This document shows positions 24,888 to 33,754 of a DNA stretch of 64,000 nt, one piece after another (the stretch's first letter is position 1; each line of letters opens with the position of its first letter). The DNA comes from Paractinoplanes rishiriensis. GTDB lineage: Bacteria; Actinomycetota; Actinomycetes; Mycobacteriales; Micromonosporaceae. Both the position numbers and the translations under genes were made by a program. The DNA lies in the NCBI RefSeq assembly GCF_016862375.1, contig NZ_BOMV01000082.1, positions 1-64,000 of the forward strand, in the 5' to 3' direction. The notes beneath the pieces were generated by a model. The model was not told the origin of the DNA, made no database searches, and saw only the letters and a program-made list of their open reading frames with translations.

Positions 24888-25312
24888 TGACGCAGCAGAC
24901 GACCAAGCAGAGCGCGAATCTCACCTGGCTCCTCGACGATCTTGTCGAGCGGGTGCCCACCGCGCAGCAGGCGGTGGTGCTGTCGGCCGACGGGCTGATG
25001 ATGGGGGCCTCGGCCGGGATGAGCCGCGAGGACGCGGAGCACCTGTCCGCCATGGCGGCCGGCTTCCAGAGCCTGGCCAAGGGTGCGAGCCGGCATTTCC
25101 AGGCCGGGCCGGTGCGGCAGACGGTGGTCGAGATGGAGTCGGCCTTCCTCTTCGTGACCGCGGCCGGCCAGGGCGCGTGTCTCGCGGTGCTGGCCGCCGC
25201 GGACGCCGACCTGGGCCTGATCGCCTACGAGATGGCGATGCTCGTCACCCGCGTGGGACAGACCCTGAGCGCTCCCGAGCGCTCCGCGGTGGCGCCCTCC
25301 GATGCCGGCTGA
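24887..25312 (+). CDS. Roadblock/LC7-domain protein of a conservon (CvnB type)
   Basis: A protein of 141 residues consisting of one roadblock/LC7 domain (LTWLLDDLVERVPTAQQAVVLSADGLMM at the N-terminus, AEHLSAMAAGFQSLAKG and CLAVLAAADADLGLIAYEMAMLV). These proteins regulate MglA/Cvn-type small GTPases. GTG at 24887 overlaps the kinase stop codon (TAGTG). Confidence 0.93.
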   Translation: MTQQTTKQSANLTWLLDDLVERVPTAQQAVVLSADGLMMGASAGMSREDAEHLSAMAAGFQSLAKGASRHFQAGPVRQTVVEMESAFLFVTAAGQGACLAVLAAADADLGLIAYEMAMLVTRVGQTLSAPERSAVAPSDAG

Positions 25313-25688
25313 CCCGCCACGGTTCGCGCACGACTGGCTCGACCACGACGCGGGCCCGGTGGTCCGTCCGTACGCCGTGACCCAGGGCCGGGTGACACCG
25401 GCCGGCGACGAGATCGACCTGGTCGCCTTCGTGGTCGCCACCGTGGGCGAGGTAAGCCCGGGCGTCCGGCTCCAGCCCGAGCACCACGCCATCGTCGCGG
25501 CGGCCTGGGAACCCATCTCGGTGGTCGAACTGGCCTCCACACTGGACCTCTCGATCGGGGTGATCCGGGTCTTGCTCGGTGATCTACGCTCGGTAGGACT
25601 TATTTCGATGTACGAACCCCCGGCGGCAACACGGCCGCACGATGTCGACGTACTCAAGGCGGTTGTCAATGGACTCCGTGCGCTCTGA
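25302..25688 (+). CDS. DUF742 protein of a conservon (CvnC type)
   Basis: A protein of 128 residues with the DUF742 pattern: VVRPYAVTQGRVTPAGDEIDL near 20-40, then AAWEPISVVELASTLDLSIGVIRVLLGDLRSVGLI, a winged-helix-like part. The C-terminal part suggests a DNA-binding or protein-binding winged helix. It overlaps the roadblock gene by 11 bases and the GTPase gene by 20 bases, as is usual in conservons. Confidence 0.93.
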   Translation: MPADPPRFAHDWLDHDAGPVVRPYAVTQGRVTPAGDEIDLVAFVVATVGEVSPGVRLQPEHHAIVAAAWEPISVVELASTLDLSIGVIRVLLGDLRSVGLISMYEPPAATRPHDVDVLKAVVNGLRAL

Positions 25689-26268
25689 CCGCAACGGCGC
25701 GACGTCGCGCATTCCGGTCGCGCTCAAGATCCTGATTGCCGGCGGCTTCGGCGCCGGCAAGACCACCATGGTCGGCTCGGTCAGTGAGATCCGCCCGCTC
25801 CAGACCGAGGAAGTCCTGACCGGCGCCGAGGGCGCCGACGACGTCGACGGCGTGGAGGGCAAGACCACCACGACCGTGACGATGGACTTCGGCCGGATCA
25901 CCATCACCGAGGACCTCCAGCTGTACCTCTTCGGTACGCCAGGTCAGGATCGGTTCTGGTTCCTGTGGGACGAGCTCTCCCAGGGCGCGCTCGGCGCCGT
26001 GGTGCTGGCCGACACCCGCCGCCTGGCCGACTGCTTTCCGTCGATCGACTACTTCGAGCAGCGCGGCACCCCGTTCGTGGTGGCGGTCAACTGCTTCGAG
26101 GCCGAGCCGCGGTTCGGCACCGACGCGGTGGGCCGGGCGCTCGACCTCGACCCGGGCGTGCCCGTGGTGCTGTTCGACGCCCGCGAGCCGCTCGGTGCCC
26201 GCAACGTGCTGATCGAACTGGTGGAGTACGTCGCCCGCCGGCAGTTGTCGGCGGCCGGTTCCCGCTGA
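25669..26268 (+). CDS. Small Ras-like GTPase of a conservon (CvnD type)
   Basis: A protein of 199 residues with P-loop GGFGAGKTT (about 24-32), a TTTTVTMDFG switch I region, FGTPGQDRF switch II, and VAVNCFEAE in place of NKxD for guanine recognition, the usual conservon variation. It should cycle between GTP and GDP at the membrane under control of the roadblock and kinase-like proteins. ATG at 25669 starts inside the DUF742 gene. A convergent SARP fusion gene ends 22 bases later. Confidence 0.93.
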   Translation: MDSVRSDRNGATSRIPVALKILIAGGFGAGKTTMVGSVSEIRPLQTEEVLTGAEGADDVDGVEGKTTTTVTMDFGRITITEDLQLYLFGTPGQDRFWFLWDELSQGALGAVVLADTRRLADCFPSIDYFEQRGTPFVVAVNCFEAEPRFGTDAVGRALDLDPGVPVVLFDAREPLGARNVLIELVEYVARRQLSAAGSR

Positions 26269-26289
26269 GTCCCGAGCCCGGCCGTCCCG

Positions 26290-27936
26290 TCAGTGGGGCG
26301 GCCAGGCCACCGACGCCTGGCCGGGCGGGATGCAGATCAGCCGCGGCGCCAGCCGGTGCACGGTCCGGGGGTCGGCCAGCCCGCGGGCCACCAGATCCTC
26401 CGGCCGCTGGAACGGACCGTGCTGGTTCCGGTTCGCCACGATCCCGTACGCCTGCGCCACCGGTAACCCGCTGGCGCGCGCCAGACCGTCGCTGCTCACG
26501 TGGTTGAGGTCGATGAGGCCGCCGTCGTCGAAGCTGCGCAGCACGTCCGGCCGGCCGATGCCGATCTGCCGGGCCTGGTCGGGCGCGAAAGCGACGAACT
26601 GCCGGGCCTGCTCGCGCAGCGTCCAGGTGCGTTCCTGGTCGTTGACCCGGCTGGCCAGCAGCACGCCGTGGAAGGCCGAGACGACCGGGAGAGCGAACAG
26701 GATTCCGAAGCCGACGTCCTCGGCGGTGCTGAAGTCGTTGCTCGCAAGCGAGGTCGGGTCGATCGCGAAGGCCACCACGACGCCGACCATGAAGATCGCG
26801 AAATAGACGAACGCGACCACGAACTGCCGCGGGTCGCGCCGCCGCACCCCGGCGATCACGAAGTAGATCCAGCTGCCGAACGAGCAGACCACGAACGGGA
26901 ACAGCACGGCCGCCAGCATCTCGGCCACCGGCGCGCGGCGCTGCGGCGCGGGCCAGAGCATCGGCGGGCCGTACCCGGGCGCCGCCGTGGGCGATGCCGG
27001 GAACGGGGCGACCGGCGGCCCAGAGGTGACCGGCCCAGAGGTGACCGGCCCAGAGATAACCGGTCCAGGGGAGACCGACCCGAGGGCAGCTTGCGCCGGG
27101 ATGACCGGTGCCGGGGTCGGTGGCGGCGAGACCGGATCGGCCGGCGGCGGCGCCGGGTCGAACTCGCCCCGGAGGATTTTGCGGTGCGCCTCCTGCATCT
27201 GCTCGCCCGGCTCGGCGCCCAACTCGTCCAGGAAGTACTCCCGGGCGTCCCGGAACACGGCGAGCGCCTCGGCCTGCCGCCCGCCCTGGTGCAGCGCGAT
27301 CATCAGGTGCGTCCGCAACCCCTCGCGCAGCGGGAACTCCTCGACCAGCCGGGCCAGGTCGGGGATGAGCGCGGCGGCCGCGCCCTGGCTCAGCGAGATG
27401 TCGGCGAGCTGTTCCCAAGCCGTCGCCCGGGTCTCGGCCAGCCGGGTGCGCGCCGCCTCGAACACCGGTCCGGGCAGCCCGGCCAGCGCGTCGCCGCGCC
27501 ACAGCGCCAGACCGGCCCGCAGGGTGTCGGCGGCCTGCGGCAGCTGACCGGCGTTGCGGGTGGCCGCGGCCCGGGTCACCGCGGCCTGGAACTCGTCGGC
27601 GTCGACCGTGCCGTCCGCGGTGCGCAGCACGTACCCGCTGCCGGTGAGCGCGAGCAACTCGCCGGGAGTGCGCGGCGCCCGGTCCGGGTCGAGCACGCGG
27701 CGCAGTCCGGCCACGTATTTCTGCACGACGTTGGCGCCGTTCTCGGGCGGCTCGTCGCCCCACACCGCGTCGACGATCTGGTGGGTGGGCACCGGCCGGC
27801 CCGCCTGCAGGAGCAGAACGGCGAGAACCGCCCGCTGTTTGGCCGGTCCAAGGTCGACCGGAACCCCGCCACGCTGGGCGCGGACCTCGCCGAGGATCTC
27901 GAACCGAAGCGGTGTGCCAACGCGGCCGTCGGTCAC
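26290..27936 (-). CDS. SARP/BTAD regulator fused to membrane helices and a helix-hairpin-helix domain
   Basis: A protein of 548 residues. The winged-helix DNA-binding domain (about 10-98, with LGPAKQRAVLAVLLLQAGRPV) and the bacterial transcriptional activation domain (about 105-245) match the SARP/AfsR family. After a Pro-rich linker with repeated SGPVTSGPV units, there are three or four membrane helices (about 330-430) and a C-terminal HhH-like module (IGRPDVLRSFDDGGLIDLNHV, ending near 540). A SARP attached to a membrane region is unusual. GTG at 27936 follows GGGGGTG. It is convergent with the conservon and divergent from a lipoprotein gene. Confidence 0.83.
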   Translation of the reverse strand: MTDGRVGTPLRFEILGEVRAQRGGVPVDLGPAKQRAVLAVLLLQAGRPVPTHQIVDAVWGDEPPENGANVVQKYVAGLRRVLDPDRAPRTPGELLALTGSGYVLRTADGTVDADEFQAAVTRAAATRNAGQLPQAADTLRAGLALWRGDALAGLPGPVFEAARTRLAETRATAWEQLADISLSQGAAAALIPDLARLVEEFPLREGLRTHLMIALHQGGRQAEALAVFRDAREYFLDELGAEPGEQMQEAHRKILRGEFDPAPPPADPVSPPPTPAPVIPAQAALGSVSPGPVISGPVTSGPVTSGPPVAPFPASPTAAPGYGPPMLWPAPQRRAPVAEMLAAVLFPFVVCSFGSWIYFVIAGVRRRDPRQFVVAFVYFAIFMVGVVVAFAIDPTSLASNDFSTAEDVGFGILFALPVVSAFHGVLLASRVNDQERTWTLREQARQFVAFAPDQARQIGIGRPDVLRSFDDGGLIDLNHVSSDGLARASGLPVAQAYGIVANRNQHGPFQRPEDLVARGLADPRTVHRLAPRLICIPPGQASVAWPPH

Positions 27937-28084
27937 CGCAACACCCCCTGAGCAGCACTGATCCATCGACGGCAGCAGAACGGCAGCCGGCAGCAGCATA
28001 ACGGCAGCGACCCGGCAGCGAGGGGCCCCAGTCTTCAATGCGTCGGCACCGCCGGACCGCGGTGAACCCTCCTTGAGAAAGACG

Positions 28085-28870
28085 ATGAAGATGACTGCGC
28101 GTAAGACCTACCTCACCGGATTCGCTGCCCTTCTGGCCCTGTCCGTCGCCGGGTGCAACGCCGGCGACAGCGTCGGCGCGGTGGCCGAGAAGCTGGCACC
28201 CACCCCCAAGCAGCAACTGCTCGACGCCGTCCCGGACGAGAAGGACAGCGTCTACCGCTTCGACGTCAAGGGCGGTGAGACGCCGATGTCCGGCGTGCTG
28301 GACGTGCCGAACAAGGCGGTCGAGGTCAAGTTCGTCGAGTCCGACGAGGACTTCACCCTGACGATGTCCTTCCTGATGGTCGGCGAGAAGGCCTGGACGA
28401 GGATCGCGTTCAAGCCGGCCGACCTGCCGGGGCTGCCCAAGTTCGGCAAGAAGTGGCTGCTGCTGGACGAGGGGAAGCTCGCCGACAAGGAACTCCTCAA
28501 GGCGCCCAGCGAGGCCGACCCGGGCAACACCGGCGTGCTGGTGTTCAACGCCACCGAGGTGACCGAGACCGGCGCCGGCCGCTACACCGGCACCACCGAC
28601 CTCCAGAAGAGCGCGGAGGCCGAGATCGTCGACGCCGAGACCCTGACGGCACTGGGCGAGCAGGCCAGGACGGTGCCGTTCGAGGCGACCGTCGACCGCG
28701 AGGGCCACCTCAGCACGCTGACCGTCAAGATCCCGGCGGCCGGCACGGCGAAGGCACAGACGTACCAGGTCAGCTACACCGGCTTCGGCAAGACCCCGAC
28801 GCCGGAGGCCCCGGCGGCCGGCGCGCAGCAGAAAGCGAGCGCGCAGGTTTACGAGATGCTCAACGGCTGA
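28085..28870 (+). CDS. Lipoprotein of unknown function (LppX/LprG-like in outline)
   Basis: A protein of about 261 residues. A signal peptide with lipobox LSVAGC places the lipidated Cys near residue 23. The mature protein (about 240 residues) alternates short beta-strand-like segments (VYRFDVKGGETPMSG, FTLTMSFLMVGEKAWTRI, KWLLLDEGKL) similar in outline to LppX/LprG-type lipid-binding lipoproteins; this likeness is weak. Start is uncertain: TTG 28073, ATG 28085 or ATG 28091. It is divergent from the SARP fusion gene, which could regulate it. Confidence 0.72.
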   Translation: MKMTARKTYLTGFAALLALSVAGCNAGDSVGAVAEKLAPTPKQQLLDAVPDEKDSVYRFDVKGGETPMSGVLDVPNKAVEVKFVESDEDFTLTMSFLMVGEKAWTRIAFKPADLPGLPKFGKKWLLLDEGKLADKELLKAPSEADPGNTGVLVFNATEVTETGAGRYTGTTDLQKSAEAEIVDAETLTALGEQARTVPFEATVDREGHLSTLTVKIPAAGTAKAQTYQVSYTGFGKTPTPEAPAAGAQQKASAQVYEMLNG

Positions 28871-28945
28871 TCAATCGAGGCGGCGGTCGCGCGGATTCGA
28901 CGGGGGTCCGCGCGGCCGCTCTTCCTGTATGTCGGAGCCAGTCTC

Positions 28946-29548
28946 ATGCCCATGTGCACGATCTGCGGCCGGTTGGTGCTCGGCCTGGCCGGCCAGGACT
29001 GGACCGTCCTGCCCTGGATGGTGGAGCCGGCCGCCGCCGAGGTGCCGGCCGGCCCGTGCCACGTCCGTTGCCTCGCCGACCACGGTGCGGCCGCCGCCTG
29101 GGCCGCGGCCGTCGAGGCGTACCACTGCACCCGCTGGCCCCGCTGGCTGGCCGGCACCGACGCGGGGGTCCGCTGGCGGCTGCACAGCAGCCGGCCGGCC
29201 CGTCGCTTCCACCTCTGGCGATCGGACGGGCGCCTGGCCTCTTTTCCGTACGCCGCGATCCGCCCCGGCCCGCTCCAGGTGGCGACGGACCTGGCCGAAC
29301 TGGGCAGCGCACACGCCGCGGCCCTGCTGGCCGCCATGGGCACCGACGAGCCGGGCGTCGAGGTTCCGCTGGACACGGTGCTCGCGGCCCTCGACCTGGC
29401 CGACCGGTATCCGCACGGTATGGGCGCGGTGACCCGCCGGCTGCGCGTGGTGGGCGGCGAGACCGTCGATGTGCTGGCCGTCCGGCACCCGCTCCCGCTG
29501 CTCCCAGCTTGCCGACGCGCCGCCCTTGAGCTGCGGAATGAGGGATGA
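28946..29548 (+). CDS. Hypothetical protein with a possible N-terminal zinc ribbon
   Basis: A protein of 200 residues not recognised as any named family. The N-terminus has CTIC near 4-7 and PCHVRC near 37-42, a Cys spacing that could bind zinc. The rest is Trp/Arg/Ala-rich (RFHLWRSDGRLASFPY). It lies 7 bases before the GH26-like gene and could be cotranscribed. The frame is well supported by GC-rich third positions and absence of stops. Confidence 0.6.
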   Translation: MPMCTICGRLVLGLAGQDWTVLPWMVEPAAAEVPAGPCHVRCLADHGAAAAWAAAVEAYHCTRWPRWLAGTDAGVRWRLHSSRPARRFHLWRSDGRLASFPYAAIRPGPLQVATDLAELGSAHAAALLAAMGTDEPGVEVPLDTVLAALDLADRYPHGMGAVTRRLRVVGGETVDVLAVRHPLPLLPACRRAALELRNEG

Positions 29549-29555
29549 TCGGCCG

Positions 29556-30620
29556 ATGAGGCCGCCGATCGCCGCCCTGGCCGCCCTGCTCCTGATGGCG
29601 GGGTGCGGAACGCCGGAAGAACCGGAAGAACCGGCGAAAGAGGTGCCGGCCCCGACGGCCAGCGCGGCGCCGGCCGACCGGGACGCCAGCGTCATGCTGG
29701 CCCGGGAACGCCCCGCAGGTGCCTGGCCCGGCGCCAACGGCCTGTCCGGCGTCAACGGCGACCCGGTCCTGGACACCGCCTCGGTGCAGAGCTTCTGCAC
29801 CGCCCGCGGCCGGTCCTGCCCGATCGCGCACACCTACACCGAACGCACCTCGTTCGCCGCGATGACCACCGGCAGTTCCTGGACCTTTGAACACTTCGCC
29901 GACTTCCCGGGCGTCCTGGTGATCTCGCAGGGCCTGGTGCCCGAGGGCGGCGAGGCGCAGATGGCCGGGTGCGCGGCCGGCGAGTTCGACGACCTGTGGC
30001 GGGGCTTCGGCACGCTGATGACCCGGCAGGGCCGGGCCGACTCGATCGTCCGGCTGGGCTGGGAGGTCAACGTCGAGGCCATGCCCTGGCGGGGACTCGA
30101 CACGCAGACGTACATCTCCTGCTTCCGGCGGGCCGCCACCGCGCTGCGCGCAACCAACCCGAAGGTGCTCATCGACTGGACGGTGAACGCGCACCGCACC
30201 CCGGCCGGCCTGTGCGGGGGCCTCAGCACGAACTGTTACCCGGGCGACGACTACGTGGACATCGTCGGCATCGACAACTACGACCATTTCCCCTGGTCGC
30301 CGACCAAGGAGGTGTTCGACCGCACCGCCGCCCGCCCGGAGGGCCTGACCTGGCTGTACGACTTCGCCCGGGAGCGTGGCAAACCGTTCTCGGTGGGGGA
30401 GTGGGGCGTGGTGCCGACCGCGGACGCCGGCAAGGAGAACCCGGACTACGTGAAGTGGATGCACGAGTGGTTCGCCGCGCACGCGCCGGCTCTCGCGTAC
30501 GAGGCCTATTTTTCTGATTGCAGTTCCGGCGGCGTGCAGTCCAGCCTGTTCAACACCGCGGCCGGCTGCCGGCGCAACCCGGGCTCGGCCGACATGTATC
30601 GATCGCTGTACCGGCAATAG
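29556..30620 (+). CDS. Secreted lipoprotein glycosidase, GH26-like
   Basis: A protein of 354 residues. Signal peptide with lipobox LLLMAGC, a Glu/Pro-rich spacer, then a TIM-barrel-like domain. RLGWEVNVE resembles the GH26 acid/base region and FSVGEWGV resembles the nucleophile strand, the spacing fitting beta-mannanase-like or related enzymes (GH26). Function on a mannan-like glycan is plausible but not proved. ATG at 29556 follows the stop of the preceding gene by 7 bases. Confidence 0.75.
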   Translation: MRPPIAALAALLLMAGCGTPEEPEEPAKEVPAPTASAAPADRDASVMLARERPAGAWPGANGLSGVNGDPVLDTASVQSFCTARGRSCPIAHTYTERTSFAAMTTGSSWTFEHFADFPGVLVISQGLVPEGGEAQMAGCAAGEFDDLWRGFGTLMTRQGRADSIVRLGWEVNVEAMPWRGLDTQTYISCFRRAATALRATNPKVLIDWTVNAHRTPAGLCGGLSTNCYPGDDYVDIVGIDNYDHFPWSPTKEVFDRTAARPEGLTWLYDFARERGKPFSVGEWGVVPTADAGKENPDYVKWMHEWFAAHAPALAYEAYFSDCSSGGVQSSLFNTAAGCRRNPGSADMYRSLYRQ

Positions 30621-30646
30621 GCCGGGAGTGTGGTAGGGATCAGGGC

Positions 30647-31696
30647 ATGGTCGCGAACACTGAATACGTCTATGTCGGTGCCTACACGGGTGACAAGGGT
30701 GGCGAGGCCGAGGGCATCGCGCTGCTGCGCCGCGACCCCGGCTCGGGCGAGCTGACCCGGCTCGGTGTCGCCGTGCGTACCCCCTCGCCGTCCTTCCTGG
30801 CCCAGCACCCCACCCGCCCGATCCTGTATGCGGTGAACGAGCTGGAGTCGGCCGGCACGGTCAGCGCGTTCACGGTGGCCGAGGACGGCGGCCTCACCCC
30901 GCTGAGCGTGCAGCCCACCGGCGGCTCCGACCCGGCGCACCTCGCGGTCACCCCGGACGGCCGCTTCCTGCTGGTGGCCAACTACTCCAGCGGCTCGGTC
31001 TCGGTGCACCCGCTGGACCCGGAAGGCGCCCCGGGCGAGCGCTCCGACCTGCTCGGGCTGACCGGCAGTGGCCCGGACGCCGAGCGGCAGGCCGGCCCGC
31101 ACGCGCACATGGTGGTGCCGGCCGGCGACGGTGTGCTGATCGCCGACCTGGGCTCGGACCGGGTCTGGCGGTGCCGGCTCGACCACAGCGGCCGGCTGTC
31201 CCCGGCCGAACCCGTGATCACCGCGAAACCGGGTACCGGCCCGCGGCACCTGCGTCTCGCGCCGGACGGCACGGTGCTGCTGGTCGGCGAGCTGGCCGCG
31301 ACGCTGAGCTGGTACCGCCCGGCCGCCGACGGCACGCTGGCGCTGGCCGGCGAGGTGGCGACCAGCACGCTGGACGGCCAGTGCTACCCGTCCGAGATCG
31401 TCACCGGCCGGGACGGCCGTTTCATCTACGTGGCGAACCGCGGGCCGAACACTGTGGCGGTGTTCGCCTGGGACGGCTCGCGGGCCACGCTGATCGCCGA
31501 GATCCCGGCCGGCGGCGACTGGCCGCGGCACATGGTCCTGCTGGGCGATCACCTCTATGTAACCAACCAGCAGTCACACAGCGTGACGACTTTCCGGATC
31601 GATCCGGATAGCGGAATCCCGACTCCGCAGGGCGTGCCGACCGTTGAGGCCAGCCCGACCTGCCTGCACCGCTGGGCATCGATCTCCATCAGATGA
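30647..31696 (+). CDS. Lactonase-family seven-bladed beta-propeller (6-phosphogluconolactonase-like)
   Basis: A protein of 349 residues. Repeated blade motifs are visible: YVGAYTG at the start, HPTRPILYAVNELE, LAVTPDGRFLLVANYSSG, HLRLAPDGTVLLVGEL, DGRFIYVANRGPNTVAVF. This matches the Pgl/YbhE propeller family, which hydrolyses 6-phosphogluconolactone; relatives may act on other lactones. ATG at 30647 is preceded by AGGGATCAGGG. It follows the GH26-like gene by 26 bases. Confidence 0.9.
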   Translation: MVANTEYVYVGAYTGDKGGEAEGIALLRRDPGSGELTRLGVAVRTPSPSFLAQHPTRPILYAVNELESAGTVSAFTVAEDGGLTPLSVQPTGGSDPAHLAVTPDGRFLLVANYSSGSVSVHPLDPEGAPGERSDLLGLTGSGPDAERQAGPHAHMVVPAGDGVLIADLGSDRVWRCRLDHSGRLSPAEPVITAKPGTGPRHLRLAPDGTVLLVGELAATLSWYRPAADGTLALAGEVATSTLDGQCYPSEIVTGRDGRFIYVANRGPNTVAVFAWDGSRATLIAEIPAGGDWPRHMVLLGDHLYVTNQQSHSVTTFRIDPDSGIPTPQGVPTVEASPTCLHRWASISIR

Positions 31697-31765
31697 TGAG
31701 AAGTTTGGGCTCCGTTTGATCCCTGTCGCGAATCGTGACAAATGGGTTGGAGGTCCCTACCGATC

Positions 31766-31791
31766 GGAACGGCGTAACTACCCTTTGCGTT
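31766..31791 (+). promoter_or_regulatory. Candidate ECF-type promoter of the VWA gene
   Basis: GGAAC (31766-31770), 17 bases, then CGTT (31788-31791) matches the general layout of actinobacterial ECF sigma promoters. It would leave a leader of about 60 bases before the VWA gene start. Pattern match only. Confidence 0.35.
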
Positions 31792-31857
31792 TTTGTCGGG
31801 CAGAAGACGCAATCCGAGTAACTTTCCGCCGAACGTATATGGCGCTCAGCTTCCGAG

Positions 31858-33639
31858 ATGCGCACTATAGAGCGCGTGTCAGGCCGCCATCGTCGAAATT
31901 TTAGTCTCCGGGGAGCGGGCGTCGTCGGTAGTGCGATGGCGATCGTCGTCGTTCTCGCGGGGTCCTACCTGGGTTACCAACAACTCTCCGACTCCGGCTG
32001 TACCGGTTCCGTACGGTTGACCGTCGCCGCCGCCCCAGAGATAGCGCCAGCCATCGAACAGACGGCGCAACGCTGGATCCAGGACGGAGCCAACGTCAAC
32101 GGCACGTGTGTCGCCGTGACGGTGACCGCGATGAACCCAGCCACCATGGCCGCGGCCGTGGCCGGTGAGCACAAGGTCACCCTGACCGGGCTCGGCGCCG
32201 CGCCGGAGTCGGTCAAGGTGCCGGATGTCTGGGTCGCGGACTCCTCCACCTGGCTGTTGCGCCTCAAGTCCGAGGCGCCCGGCTTCGTGCCCACCGACGG
32301 CAAGCCGATCGCGCAGAGCCCGGTGGTGGTCGCCATGCCGCAGCCGGTCGCGCAGAAGATCGGCTGGCCCGACCAGAAACTCGGCTGGAAGGACCTGCTC
32401 ACCCAGGTCACCAAGGGCACCGAACTGCGCACCGGCGTGGTCGACCCGGGCCGGGATGCGGCCGGTCTCGCCGGCCTGCTCGCGCTCGGTCAGGCGGCTG
32501 GTTCCGGTCAGCAGGCTCAAGCGGCCAAGGTCGGCGCGATCAAGGCGCTGGCGCAGAGCGCGTCCGCGCTGCGGGACGACCTGCTCCAGAAGTTCCCGCG
32601 TTCGGCCGACCCGAACGACATTGCCACCAGCCTGGCCGCGGCGCCGCTGTCCGAGGAGGACGTGGTCGCGTACAACGCGGAGAAGCCGCCGATCCCGCTG
32701 GTCGCGCTGTACCTCGAGCCGAGTCCGCCGCCGCTGGACTACCCGTACGCGATCATGCCGCAGGTCGACCTCCAGAAGTCGGCCGCGGCGACCGGGCTGC
32801 GCACCCAGCTGAACTCCGCGGCGTTCAAGAATGCGCTGGCCACCTCCGGCCTGCGGTTCCCGGACGGCTCGACCGGTGCCGGGTTCGCACGCCCGCTCGG
32901 TGCGCCCGAGGCCTCCCCGGCGGTCAGCCAGGGCACCGGTGGCAAGCAGGCCGGCGGTTCGGCCGCGGCCGGTCTCGACGCCAGCGCGCTCAACCAGGTG
33001 CTGGGCAGCTGGGCCGCGATCACGCTGCCCGGCCGGGTGCTCGCCGTCTTCGACATCTCCGGTTCGATGCTCACCAAGGTGCCCACCGCGGGCAACCAGG
33101 ACCGGGCCGCGGTGACCCGTGGTGCGGCGGCCGGTGGTCTCGCCCTGTTCGACGACAAGTGGGCCGTGGGCGTGTGGCTGTTCTCCACCGAGCTGGACGG
33201 CAAGAGACCGTATCGGGAGATCGTGCCGATCAGCCCGCTGTCCTCGACGAGGCAGGAGCTGCAGGACTCGATCCGGCAGATCGTGCCGAAGCCGAACGGG
33301 CAGACTGGTCTCTACGACACCCTGCTGGCCGCGTACCAGAACGTGCAGAACTCGTGGCAGCCGGGCAAGATCAACTCGGTCATCCTGTTCACCGACGGCC
33401 AGAACCAGAACGACGACGGCATCAGCCAGAACAAGCTCGTCGCCGAGCTGAAGCGGCTGAACGACCCGAAGCGCCCGGTACGCGTGGTGATCATCGGCAT
33501 CGGTGACGAGGTCAACGAGCAGGAGCTCACGACCATCGTGAAGCCGACCGCCGCCGGCGGCGTCTTCATCGCCGAGGACCCGGCCAAGATCAGCAGCATC
33601 TTCCTGGAGGCGATCGCCTCCCGCACCGGGGCCAACTAA
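31858..33639 (+). CDS. Membrane-anchored substrate-binding plus von Willebrand factor A protein
   Basis: A protein of 593 residues. A basic N-terminus and one membrane helix (about 22-44) lead into a periplasmic-binding-protein-like domain (about 48-320: LTVAAAPEIAPAIEQTAQRW, PDVWVADSS, SPVVVAMPQPVA). The C-terminal VWA domain has the metal-binding FDISGSM, Asp399 being the first residue of DxSxS, and ends VVIIGIGDEVNEQELTTI. The pairing occurs in actinobacterial surface proteins of unknown function; adhesion or assembly are guesses. ATG at 31858 was used; later in-frame starts exist before the helix. Confidence 0.85.
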   Translation: MRTIERVSGRHRRNFSLRGAGVVGSAMAIVVVLAGSYLGYQQLSDSGCTGSVRLTVAAAPEIAPAIEQTAQRWIQDGANVNGTCVAVTVTAMNPATMAAAVAGEHKVTLTGLGAAPESVKVPDVWVADSSTWLLRLKSEAPGFVPTDGKPIAQSPVVVAMPQPVAQKIGWPDQKLGWKDLLTQVTKGTELRTGVVDPGRDAAGLAGLLALGQAAGSGQQAQAAKVGAIKALAQSASALRDDLLQKFPRSADPNDIATSLAAAPLSEEDVVAYNAEKPPIPLVALYLEPSPPPLDYPYAIMPQVDLQKSAAATGLRTQLNSAAFKNALATSGLRFPDGSTGAGFARPLGAPEASPAVSQGTGGKQAGGSAAAGLDASALNQVLGSWAAITLPGRVLAVFDISGSMLTKVPTAGNQDRAAVTRGAAAGGLALFDDKWAVGVWLFSTELDGKRPYREIVPISPLSSTRQELQDSIRQIVPKPNGQTGLYDTLLAAYQNVQNSWQPGKINSVILFTDGQNQNDDGISQNKLVAELKRLNDPKRPVRVVIIGIGDEVNEQELTTIVKPTAAGGVFIAEDPAKISSIFLEAIASRTGAN

Positions 33640-33656
33640 AACCCCATTTCGTACGC

Positions 33657-33691
33657 GGAACGGCCGTCACCCTCGCGGTGGCGGCCGTTCC
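33657..33691 (+). terminator. Hairpin terminator of the VWA gene
   Basis: A 15-bp stem with one U-G wobble (33657-33671 with 33677-33691) and a 5-base loop, starting 17 bases after the stop codon. Confidence 0.75.
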
Positions 33692-33754
33692 CTCGTAGGG
33701 AGCGGGGTCGCTCGCGGGCGGCACGGCCGGTCTGCGGGTAGTCTCTCCTGCACC

